Part shown: piece by piece, positions 7,917 to 15,202 of the stretch
Position numbering within the stretch: the first letter of the stretch is position 1
Layout: each line of letters begins with the position of its first letter
Source: Mesorhizobium sp.
GTDB taxonomy: Bacteria > Pseudomonadota > Alphaproteobacteria > Rhizobiales > Rhizobiaceae
Assembly: GCA_004020545.1 (NCBI GenBank)
Contig: SAQE01000031.1
Location: 1 to 64,000 of the forward strand
Reading direction: 5' to 3'
Length of the DNA stretch: 64,000 nt
Made by a program: the position numbers and the translations under genes
The notes under the pieces: model-generated
Databases searched by the model: none
The model's input: only the letters and a program-made list of their open reading frames with translations
What the model was told of the DNA's origin: nothing

Positions 7917-9430
7917 GCGCGCCGCTGCTTTCCGTCACCGGCGCTGTGAAACGCTTCGGCGGCGTGCAGGCGCTGCGCGGCGTCGACTTCGATTTGAAAG
8001 CCGGCGAAATCCACGCTTTGCTCGGTGAGAACGGCGCTGGCAAGTCGACGCTGATGAACTTGCTGTCGGGTGTCTATGCGCCGGACGAGGGCGAAATCCG
8101 CATTGACGGCAAGCCGGTCACCTTCAGCAATCCGCGCGAGGCGCAAGCGGCCGGCATCGCCACCATCTTCCAGGAGCTCGACCTGGTGCCCTCGCTCGAT
8201 GTCGCGGCGAACCTCTTCCTCGGCCGCGAATTGATGCGGCCGGGCGGCATGCTCGACGTGCCGGCGATGCGCCGCGAGGCGAAACGGCGGCTGGAGGCGA
8301 TCGAGCTCGCCATCGACCCGGCGCGCCTCGTCGCGGACCTCTCGATCGGCCAGCGCCAGGTGGTGGCGATCGTCAAGGCGCTGTCCTATGCCTCGCGCGT
8401 ATTGATCATGGACGAGCCGACGGCGGCGCTGACCGTCGGCGAGGTCGAACGCCTGTTCGACATCATGCGCAAGCTCGCCGCCACCGGCGTCGGCACCGTC
8501 TACATCTCGCATCGCCTCGAGGAAGTGCCCGAAATCGCCGACCGCGTGACCGTGATGCGCGACGGCCGCGTCGCCGGCATTACCGAGCCGCACGCGCCGC
8601 AGGCCGAGCTGGTGCGCCTGCTGGTCGGCCGGCCGCTGGACGAGCTCTACCCGGCGCGCGCCAGGTCGGCCGGCAAGACGCTGCTCAGCCTCAAGGACGC
8701 CAGCTTCCGGCTCGCCCGCGAAAGCGCCGGCTGGCAGGCGCCGAGCGGCATTTCGCTCGAGGTCAGGGAAGGCGAGATCGTTGGGCTTGCCGGCATCATG
8801 GGGGCGGGGCGCACCGAGCTGCTCTCCGCGCTCTACGGCACCGGCCTTGCCGGCCGCTGGCACGGCGAGGTCGCGGTCGGCGGCCGTCCGGTAAAACTCG
8901 AATCCATCAATGCGGCGCGCAAGGCCGGCATCGCCTTCGTAACCGACGATCGGCGCGGCAGCGGCCTGATGTTGAGGATGGCGGTCGGCCTCAACCTGGT
9001 GATGTCGGTGATCCGCCGCATCTCCCCGGCCGGCCTGATGTCGCCGCGTCGCCAGGCAGAGGCCGTGAAACAATCCTTCGGCCAGTTCGACATCCGCCCG
9101 AAGAACCCGGACATCGCCGTCGGCGCGCTGTCCGGCGGCAACCAGCAGAAGGTGGTGCTGGCCAAGGAGATCCTCGGCAACCCGCGCCTGTTGCTGCTCG
9201 ACGAGCCGACGCGCGGCGTCGATGTCGGCGCCAAGGGCGAAATCTACGCCAGGCTCAGGGCGCTGGCTGCGCAGGGGCTGGGCATATTGGTGGCCTCAAG
9301 CGAGATGCCGGAGCTGATCGGGCTCTGCGACCGGATCGTGGTGCTGCGCCAGGGGCGCAACGTGGCGGAATTCAATGGCGGCGTCGACGAGCACACCGTG
9401 CTTGCCGCGGCAAATGGCAGGGAGGCCTGA
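7913..9430 (+). CDS. Sugar ABC transporter ATP-binding protein (RbsA/MglA type)
   Basis: 505 aa with two ATPase domains in tandem, as in the CUT2 family. First domain: Walker A GENGAGKST near 36-44, signature LSIGQRQVV and Walker B VLIMDEPTAAL. Second domain: a degenerate Walker A (GIMGAGRTELL) with signature LSGGNQQKVVLAKE and Walker B LLLLDEPTRGVD. The uneven pair is normal for RbsA/XylG proteins. It powers uptake with the permease and binding protein encoded just downstream. The start overlaps the LacI stop by four bases, which indicates translational coupling. Confidence 0.95.
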   Translation: MSAPLLSVTGAVKRFGGVQALRGVDFDLKAGEIHALLGENGAGKSTLMNLLSGVYAPDEGEIRIDGKPVTFSNPREAQAAGIATIFQELDLVPSLDVAANLFLGRELMRPGGMLDVPAMRREAKRRLEAIELAIDPARLVADLSIGQRQVVAIVKALSYASRVLIMDEPTAALTVGEVERLFDIMRKLAATGVGTVYISHRLEEVPEIADRVTVMRDGRVAGITEPHAPQAELVRLLVGRPLDELYPARARSAGKTLLSLKDASFRLARESAGWQAPSGISLEVREGEIVGLAGIMGAGRTELLSALYGTGLAGRWHGEVAVGGRPVKLESINAARKAGIAFVTDDRRGSGLMLRMAVGLNLVMSVIRRISPAGLMSPRRQAEAVKQSFGQFDIRPKNPDIAVGALSGGNQQKVVLAKEILGNPRLLLLDEPTRGVDVGAKGEIYARLRALAAQGLGILVASSEMPELIGLCDRIVVLRQGRNVAEFNGGVDEHTVLAAANGREA

Positions 9431-10503
9431 TGTCGGACCAGAAGATTGAGGGGACGGCCAATCCGGCAGTACCCGGCCCGCGGACCGCAACAGCGACGGC
9501 CAAACATCGCGTCGACCCGCTGGCCATCATCGTACGCTTCCAGAGCCTGATCGGCCTGGTGCTGGTGGCGATCGGCGGCGTCATCTTCTCGCCCCGGCGT
9601 CATGGCGAGATCCTGTTCCTCGATCCCGACAACATCGCCAATATCGTGCGCGCGGTGTCGGAGACCGGCATCATCGCCATCGGCATGACCTTCGTCATCA
9701 TCACCGCCGGCATCGATCTCTCGGTCGGCGCGGTGCTGGGTCTCTCCGCCGTGGTGACCGCCACGATGATGATCTCCGGCGGCTTTGGCCTCATCGCCAC
9801 CATCCTGGCCGTGCTCGTCATGGGCACCGTCTTCGGCGTCATCCAGGGCACGATCTCCACTCGCTTCCGGCTCGAGCCCTTCATCGTCACGCTCGCCGGC
9901 CTGCAGGCGGCGCGGGGTCTGGCACTGGTCGTTTCCGGCAACCAGTACATCAACATCTCGTATGGCGACGGGCCGGGTCTCGCGCCGCCGGTATTCGCGG
10001 TGCTGGGCGAGCGCCTGTTCGACAACACCGTGCCGGTGGCGACCATCGTCTTCATCATTTTTGCCGCGATCGCCACGCTGGTCCTCAATACCACGCGCTT
10101 CGGGCGCTACGTCTACGCCGTCGGCGGCAACGAGCGCGCCGCGCGCATTTCCGGCGTGCCGGTGTCGATGGTCAAGATTTCGGTTTACGCCATCACCGGC
10201 TTTGCCTCCGCGCTTGCCGGCATCGTGCATGCCGGCCAGTTCAACTTCGGCAGCGCCAATGACGGCATGGGCTATGAGCTCACCGCGATCGCCGCCGTCG
10301 TCATCGGCGGCACCAGCCTGTTCGGCGGCGCCGGCTCGATGGTCGGCACCGTCGCCGGCACCATCATGCTCGGCGCTTTGGCCAACATCCTTCAGCTCAA
10401 CAACATCACCCCCGCCATGCAGTTGCTCGCGACCGCCGCGATCATCGTGCTGGCGGCAGTGCTTCAATCCCTTGTTCGCCGCCGCGAGGGTTTGGGACGA
10501 TAG
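9430..10503 (+). CDS. Sugar ABC transporter permease (RbsC type)
   Basis: 357 aa integral membrane protein of the BPD_transp_2 family with about 10 membrane spans after a hydrophilic N-terminus of 35 residues. Family landmarks are ETGIIAIGMTFVIITAGIDL, SVGAVLGLSA, RFGRYVYAVGGNERAARISG and AIAAVVIGGTSLFGGAGS. It forms the membrane channel with the ATPase encoded upstream; the start codon shares one base with the ATPase stop (TGATG). The sugar cannot be deduced; the family carries ribose, xylose, galactose, myo-inositol and related polyols. Confidence 0.95.
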   Translation: MSDQKIEGTANPAVPGPRTATATAKHRVDPLAIIVRFQSLIGLVLVAIGGVIFSPRRHGEILFLDPDNIANIVRAVSETGIIAIGMTFVIITAGIDLSVGAVLGLSAVVTATMMISGGFGLIATILAVLVMGTVFGVIQGTISTRFRLEPFIVTLAGLQAARGLALVVSGNQYINISYGDGPGLAPPVFAVLGERLFDNTVPVATIVFIIFAAIATLVLNTTRFGRYVYAVGGNERAARISGVPVSMVKISVYAITGFASALAGIVHAGQFNFGSANDGMGYELTAIAAVVIGGTSLFGGAGSMVGTVAGTIMLGALANILQLNNITPAMQLLATAAIIVLAAVLQSLVRRREGLGR

Positions 10504-10579
10504 GAGGCCGGCGGCAGCATTCCCGAAGAGACTGCAACCAAAGGTCTGGCACCCCGGCCAGACGAGGAGGAGACTGAGC

Positions 10580-11566
10580 ATGAGAACCACACTGAGAGGA
10601 TCGCGCGTCCTGCGGGCCGCGCTGTTGGCGGGCGCCAGCCTGTGCATCGCAGGCAGCGCCCAGGCCGCCGACCCGATGGTCAAGGCCTGCGCCAAGGACG
10701 GCCAGTTCGTCATCGGCTTTTCGCAGGCCAACAACGCCGAGCCCTATCGCCAGCACGTCAATGATGAATTGACGGCGGCGGCCAAGGAGGTGCCGGGCTT
10801 CACGCTGCAGATCGCCGATGGCGCCGGCAACGTCAACACGCAGACCTCGCAGGTCGACAATTTCATCACCCAGAAGGTCGACATCCTGTTGATCTCGCCC
10901 TTCGAGGCCGCGCCGCTGACGCCCGCCGTGAAGCGCGCCATGGATGCCGGCATTCCGGTGATCGAGCTCGATCGCAAGACGGTGGGCGACCCCGGCAAGG
11001 ACTACACGGCCTTCATCGGCGGCGACAATTTCAAGATCGCCGAGGAAGCCGGCAAGTTCACGGCATCGAAGCTGCTGCCCGACGGCGGCGAGGCGGCGGT
11101 GCTGGAGGGCCTGCCGAGCTCGACGCCGGCGGTGGAGCGCTTGAACGGCTTCAAGGAAGGTGTGAAGGCGAACCCGAAGATCCAGATCGTCGCCGAGCAG
11201 GCCGCCGACTGGGTTCCGGACAAAGCCCAGACCGCCTTTGCCGCCATGCTGCAGGCGCATCCCGACATCAAGGTGCTCTATGCCTCGAACGACATGATGG
11301 CGGCGGGCGCGCTGCTGGCCGCCAAGGGCGCCGGCAAGGACGTCAAGATCATCGGCACCGACGGCCTGCCTGGCCCGGCCGGCGGCATCGAGGCCGTGGC
11401 CAAGGGCGACTGGGCGGCGACCTTCACCTACCCGACCGGCGCCAAGGAAGCGATCGAGATGTCGAAGAAGATCCTGCTCGACTGCGCGACGTCGGTTGAG
11501 CCGACGGTGACGGTGGACACCACCGCAATCACGGCGGAGAACGCGAAGGCGCTGGCCGGGAAGTAG
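10580..11566 (+). CDS. Sugar ABC transporter substrate-binding protein
   Basis: 328 aa. A Sec signal peptide (about 1-31, ending GSAQA before ADPM) leads into a Peripla_BP_4 domain: FVIGFSQANNAEPYRQHVND, VDNFITQKVDILLISPFEAA, GIPVIELDRKT, ADWVPDKAQTAF and VLYASNDMMAAGAL. It binds the sugar in the periplasm and delivers it to the permease. ATG 10580 follows gaggaggagactgagc, an excellent ribosome-binding site. It is 76 bases after the permease gene, in the same operon, and a terminator follows. High expression relative to the membrane genes is likely from the strong signal. Confidence 0.95.
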   Translation: MRTTLRGSRVLRAALLAGASLCIAGSAQAADPMVKACAKDGQFVIGFSQANNAEPYRQHVNDELTAAAKEVPGFTLQIADGAGNVNTQTSQVDNFITQKVDILLISPFEAAPLTPAVKRAMDAGIPVIELDRKTVGDPGKDYTAFIGGDNFKIAEEAGKFTASKLLPDGGEAAVLEGLPSSTPAVERLNGFKEGVKANPKIQIVAEQAADWVPDKAQTAFAAMLQAHPDIKVLYASNDMMAAGALLAAKGAGKDVKIIGTDGLPGPAGGIEAVAKGDWAATFTYPTGAKEAIEMSKKILLDCATSVEPTVTVDTTAITAENAKALAGK

Positions 11567-11588
11567 CTCCACAATCGAAACTGTTGCG

Positions 11589-11616
11589 AAAAGGCCTCCG
11601 AGAGGGGGCCTTTTTT
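11589..11616 (+). terminator. Rho-independent terminator of the sugar operon
   Basis: Stem aaaaggcc (11589-11596) pairs with ggcctttt (11607-11614), followed by T residues to 11616. It lies 23 bases after the binding-protein stop codon. Confidence 0.85.
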
Positions 11617-11721
11617 GTTTGTGGGCCTGGCCCCTTCGCGCCAAGCCAAAGCTCTCATCGGTATCGCCATGCCGCGAATCTGTGTTAAGCGCGCCGCGCA
11701 ACCAACCAAAGGACGACACAA

Positions 11722-11952
11722 GTGAGCGAACCGACCGTGGCCCAGGCGACCGAAAACATCTATGCCTCGCTCAAGGCGGACAATGCCGACATCGACGCCC
11801 ATATCGCGACGCTCAAGGCGGCGCTGGCGCGAGAAGGGCTGAAAGAGGCAGTGTTCGATCCGGCCAAGTTGGCGCACAACAACCGCTCGGGCCGCAAGTT
11901 GATGCAGGCTTATTTTCGCCAGCGCGGCGTGACCGTGACGTTTTCGAGCTAG
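11722..11952 (+). CDS. Small hypothetical protein
   Basis: 76 aa from GTG 11722 (MSEPTVAQATENIYASLKAD) to QAYFRQRGVTVTFSS. It is predicted helical, hydrophilic, without Cys or membrane segments. The motif KLAHNNRSGRKLMQAYFRQR is reminiscent of a small rhizobial conserved family, but no function is known to me. The start is supported by aaagga nine bases upstream. It is a single-gene unit: a terminator precedes it and another follows at 11975. Confidence 0.7.
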   Translation: MSEPTVAQATENIYASLKADNADIDAHIATLKAALAREGLKEAVFDPAKLAHNNRSGRKLMQAYFRQRGVTVTFSS

Positions 11953-11974
11953 CGCTGCGCCCGGAAGACGTTGC

Positions 11975-11999
11975 AAAGGCCCCGCAAGGGGCCTTTTTT
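11975..11999 (+). terminator. Rho-independent terminator
   Basis: A perfect stem aaaggcccc (11975-11983) and ggggccttt (11988-11996) with a gcaa loop and a run of T to 11999, 23 bases after the preceding stop codon. Confidence 0.92.
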
Positions 12000-12051
12000 C
12001 GGGCCGTAGCGCGGCCTCGTGTGGCGGCCGGGGGCAATCGCATATGGTAGT

Positions 12052-12220
12052 GCTGCCCCCGCTCCGTCTCGGCGCTGCGCGCCGAGCCACCTCTCCCCAT
12101 TTCATGGGGCGAGGAACCCAAGATTGCCAAGGTCGCGGCCTTCGGCGATTAGCGTTTCCTCGCCCCCGCCGAAGGTGGGGGAGAGGTGGCTCGGCGAAGC
12201 CGAGACGGAGAGGGGGAGCG
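12052..12220. repeat. Large palindromic element (arms about 60 bases)
   Basis: Left arm 12052-12116 and right arm 12156-12219 are near reverse complements (ctccgtctcgg...gagccacctctcccc against the mirrored right arm). Each arm also holds two small hairpins whose inner bases differ between the arms while pairing is kept: ggcgctgcgcgcc against ggcttcgcc, and ccccatttcatgggg against a ccc...ggg stem with a different loop. It fills the gap between a terminator and a convergent gene. Similar elements lie at 29421, 46300 and 51359. Confidence 0.88.
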
Positions 12221-12291
12221 CCCTATGTGATTGGCTGCCCGAGCCGGCATCGCTCAGGGCCGGGCTGCGCGGGCCGCCTTGTCCGTCAAAC

Positions 12292-13350
12292 TCAATTACA
12301 TGTCGCCGCGGTCTTCAAGGCCTGCGCACGGGAAGGTTCGGGCAAGGCCGCGATCCGCCGAACGGAAGCATAGAATCTTGGATAGTCGCCGGAGCACAAG
12401 TCAAACAGGCGAAGAAACGCCGGAACCTGTTCGCCATAGACAGCAGTCGCGGCGAGCTTTGCGTTGTTGATCGGGGCATCGAACCAGGCATCGTATCCGC
12501 GGTATCCGGCCCATCGCTTGTCTCGCATTTGCCGGTAGCGCATCCGCAACCTGTCGATTGTGGCTGCTTTGGCAGCGGCCATCTGCTCCGAAGCACGGGG
12601 ACTTCCATAGACCTGCTCCAACTCGTCCCGGGTTTTCGATATCAGTCCAAGAAAATCGGCGCTGCGCTTGCGATTGGCTTCGTAGCGGCGCGACCCGGCG
12701 CGGTTGCCGGTGGCGCGGAGCCATTTCCTGACGCCGGTGATCTCTACGGCAACCGCGAAAGCCTCGTTGAATGCGGAGTCATTGTTCACATAGATTTTCT
12801 GATGCGCCAGCTCATGAAAAACGAGGCTTGCGAGATAGGTGTCGTCCTGACGCAGCATCGTGCTCAGCAGCGGGTCGCTGGACCAGCCCAGTGTGGAATA
12901 TGCGGTGACGCCTGACACATAGACGTCCAGCCCCTGTCGCTGCAGTCCGACAGCGCTTTCGGCAGCGGATTTCCGGGAAAAGTAACCCCGATACGGAACG
13001 CAACCGAAGACCGGAAAGCACCATGTTATTGGCGCAAGCGAGAATTGCGGCGCGGCAAAAACGGCGTAAGTTACAGCGTTCCGGCCGACGTCGACGTAAC
13101 TGCGGTAGCTGCTGTTGTCGGGCAGCGCCAACTCGTCCGTGGCAAAGCGGCGTATGATGCTCGCCGACGTCAGCTTGGCGCGCAATGCCTCCGGCGTCGA
13201 AGGATCGCGGATCAGCTTCCCGACATTTCTGCGCGCGGCCATGATCTGCACATGGCCCTCCAACGACTGCGCGTAGTACGAAATGCTGGTGCACCCGGTC
13301 ACGCCGGACGTCATGATCACAGCGGCAAGCAATCGAAAAACGCGCTTCAC
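12292..13350 (-). CDS. Putative lipoprotein aminopeptidase (HEXXH zinc metallopeptidase)
   Basis: 352 aa. The N-terminal lipoprotein signal ends TSGVTGC (Cys20), so it should be anchored to a periplasmic membrane face. Two tyrosine-rich stretches (QSLEGHVQIMAARR and SSYRSYVDVGRNAVTYAVFA) and the zinc motif FHELAHQ with a following glutamate in FNEAFAVAVE match the predicted aminopeptidase family (Pfam Aminopep, COG4324). HELAH gives two zinc-binding His and the catalytic Glu. Length agrees with that family. It is a single gene; the upstream flank carries a palindromic element. The substrate is unknown, and peptidase activity is inferred from the motif only. Confidence 0.85.
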   Translation of the reverse strand: MKRVFRLLAAVIMTSGVTGCTSISYYAQSLEGHVQIMAARRNVGKLIRDPSTPEALRAKLTSASIIRRFATDELALPDNSSYRSYVDVGRNAVTYAVFAAPQFSLAPITWCFPVFGCVPYRGYFSRKSAAESAVGLQRQGLDVYVSGVTAYSTLGWSSDPLLSTMLRQDDTYLASLVFHELAHQKIYVNNDSAFNEAFAVAVEITGVRKWLRATGNRAGSRRYEANRKRSADFLGLISKTRDELEQVYGSPRASEQMAAAKAATIDRLRMRYRQMRDKRWAGYRGYDAWFDAPINNAKLAATAVYGEQVPAFLRLFDLCSGDYPRFYASVRRIAALPEPSRAQALKTAATCN

Positions 13351-13405
13351 AGCTTGCCCACCGCTTGCTTATCTCCCCGTGGAGCAAGTGCCTCATTTAC
13401 CCCTA

Positions 13406-13454
13406 ATGCATGTCGCCCAAAAGTGCGCAGCGGTTTTGGGGGAACGACATGCAT
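13406..13454. repeat. RIME-like palindrome, copy B
   Basis: Arms atgcatgtcg (13406-13415) and cgacatgcat (13445-13454) enclose aaaagtgcgcagcggtttt. It is nearly the same as the element at 36864-36914 and shares its core with the one at 2827. It sits in the upstream flank of the metallopeptidase gene. Bases 13351-13612 hold no convincing gene otherwise. Confidence 0.85.
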
Positions 13455-13612
13455 CAAAACAAAGACTTTTAAGTCTCAAACAGGCGCACCAATTTTCGTC
13501 AAGACCTGGTGGGGGCAGCGGGTCGGACTTTCGAATTTGGAAGTATTGCCATGTTCCATGCATCACGCCGGCAAACAAGGCGAAGGGAGCGCCGATGCCG
13601 GCTGCGCCGGAC

Positions 13613-14152
13613 TCAGGCACCTCCTTGTTTGGCCATATCGAGAAATCGATCGGCGAAGTTGGCGAGTGCGTTCCAGTCAGTGAATTCGTGATCGCGCTCG
13701 AGGCTCGGATCGCCGCTCTTCATGACGACGAATTTCACGAACTGCTCCTGAAAGTAATCGTACGTGGTGAAGCGCAAAGCACCCCCGAGAAGGAGGGTCA
13801 TGCCTGGCTGCCACCCTGTCACGGCGACGAAGCGATCCACGTATTTTTGAGCTTCCGCCTTTTGGTCTTCCAGCGCTGCCGAGAGACTGACGGATATGAG
13901 GGCTGAAGGCTTGGCGTTCAGCGCTTCGTGATGTGCAAACACCAAGTTCGTGACGGTTTCCTGGTGGTGCTCCTGGTGGACCGAGGCTGCAATGACGAAC
14001 GCGTCGAAGTGTCCGAGCTTCAAATCGGATGTGAGCTTTGCGCTATCAACAAGCTCGACTTGGTGCCCGCGCTCGCGAATATGCGCTGCCGTCCGTGCGG
14101 AAATTTTCTCCGTCTGCCCTTCGGTCGTTCCATAGATGATCAGGACGTTCAC
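13613..14152 (-). CDS. Flavodoxin-fold protein, HemG-like protoporphyrinogen oxidase family
   Basis: 179 aa, one flavodoxin domain. The FMN-phosphate loop is IIYGTTEGQTEKIS (5-18); further blocks are FDAFVIAASVHQEHHQE, SALISVSLSA, and LLLGGALRFTTYDYFQEQFV followed by VVMKSGD and EFTDWNALANFADRF. Length and these blocks follow E. coli HemG, which oxidises protoporphyrinogen IX with quinones. The HemG-specific long insertion loop is present in outline (TTYDYFQEQF). GTG 14152 is preceded by ggagggg. It stands alone, with no haem genes beside it, so a general flavodoxin-like redox role cannot be excluded. Confidence 0.78.
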   Translation of the reverse strand: MNVLIIYGTTEGQTEKISARTAAHIRERGHQVELVDSAKLTSDLKLGHFDAFVIAASVHQEHHQETVTNLVFAHHEALNAKPSALISVSLSAALEDQKAEAQKYVDRFVAVTGWQPGMTLLLGGALRFTTYDYFQEQFVKFVVMKSGDPSLERDHEFTDWNALANFADRFLDMAKQGGA

Positions 14153-14421
14153 GATGCCCCTCCGACAGCGAAAGAGACATTCATAGGGTCAACCGATACG
14201 AGCCAGCCCGGCATGCCGGCACCTCAATGCGTCGCAACAGCATTGGCTGCATTATAGCCCATGGAACGGGCTCCACGAACTGCTTTTCGCCGTGATCTCG
14301 GTGCTTGGAGCACGATCCGCGACCCCTGCTGGCCGAACGGATCGGCCTGTCAGGGTGGTGACAATTAGCTTGGCGCGTGCATTGTTTGCGCGGCAACCGA
14401 CATCGACCTGGGAGAAGAGCC

Positions 14422-15075
14422 TTGTCCGAGATTGCAACCATCCTGTCCATCCTTGGCGTTTTCCTGCTGGGCGCGATGAGCCCGGGGCCGAGCTTCGTCG
14501 TCGTCTCGCGCATCGCGGTCGCCGGCGAGCGCACGGACGGCCTGGCGGCGGCGATCGGCATGGGCATCGGCGGCTTCATCTTCGCCACCATCGCGGTCGC
14601 TGGCCTGACAGCGCTGCTCGTCCAGGTCGCCTGGCTGGACATTGTCCTGCGCATCGCCGGCGGCGCCTATCTTTTGTGGATCGGCATCAAGATCTGGCGC
14701 GGCGCCAACGAGCCGATCGAGATCGCCGGCGACGCGTCGGCGCGCGCCGGCTCGTTCTGGCGGGCGCTGCGCCGCGCGCTTCTGGTGCAGCTCGCCAACC
14801 CCAAGACCGCGATCTTTTACGCCTCGATGTTCGCGGCCATGCTGCCGGCCTCGCCGCCGCCGTGGATGCTCTTCGTCCTGCCGCCGCTGCTCTTCCTCAA
14901 CGAATTCGTCTGGTACGCGGTCGTCGCCTTCGCCTTTTCCGCCAGCCGGCCGCGCTCGGCCTATCTCAGCACCAAGCACTGGATCGACCGCGCCGCCGGC
15001 GCCGTGGTCGGCGCGCTCGGCCTGAAGCTGATGTGGGAAGGCATGGCCGCAGCGCGCCGGGGTTTCAGCGGGTGA
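14422..15075 (+). CDS. LysE/RhtB-family amino-acid exporter
   Basis: 217 aa with about six membrane spans. The family start LLGAMSPGPSFVVVSRIAVA near 13-32, the second block GGAYLLWIGIKIWRG and the third LLVQLANPKTAIFYASMFAAM are typical of LysE/RhtB exporters, which pump out amino acids or homoserine lactone-like compounds. TTG 14422 is taken because ggagaag lies upstream; an alternative start at 14377 lacks this. It is a single gene with about 270 bases of featureless DNA before it. A paralogue is at 58687. Confidence 0.9.
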   Translation: MSEIATILSILGVFLLGAMSPGPSFVVVSRIAVAGERTDGLAAAIGMGIGGFIFATIAVAGLTALLVQVAWLDIVLRIAGGAYLLWIGIKIWRGANEPIEIAGDASARAGSFWRALRRALLVQLANPKTAIFYASMFAAMLPASPPPWMLFVLPPLLFLNEFVWYAVVAFAFSASRPRSAYLSTKHWIDRAAGAVVGALGLKLMWEGMAAARRGFSG

Positions 15076-15202
15076 GGTGACGCCGAGGCAGGGCGGCAGG
15101 GGGGAGGCGATTGATCGCCTGACCGGTGAATGACCTGCGTCGGAAGGCAACCTACCAAGCGGACATTGTGAAACTTTCTGATTTTCAGGCCGTTGTCGGC
15201 TG

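Noticed and set aside
7535-9073. Long antisense open frame of 512 codons over the sugar ATPase gene
   Set aside because: It mirrors the coding frame of a strong ABC ATPase in high-GC DNA; its translation is rich in Arg, His and Asp runs and has no recognisable domain or ribosome-binding site.
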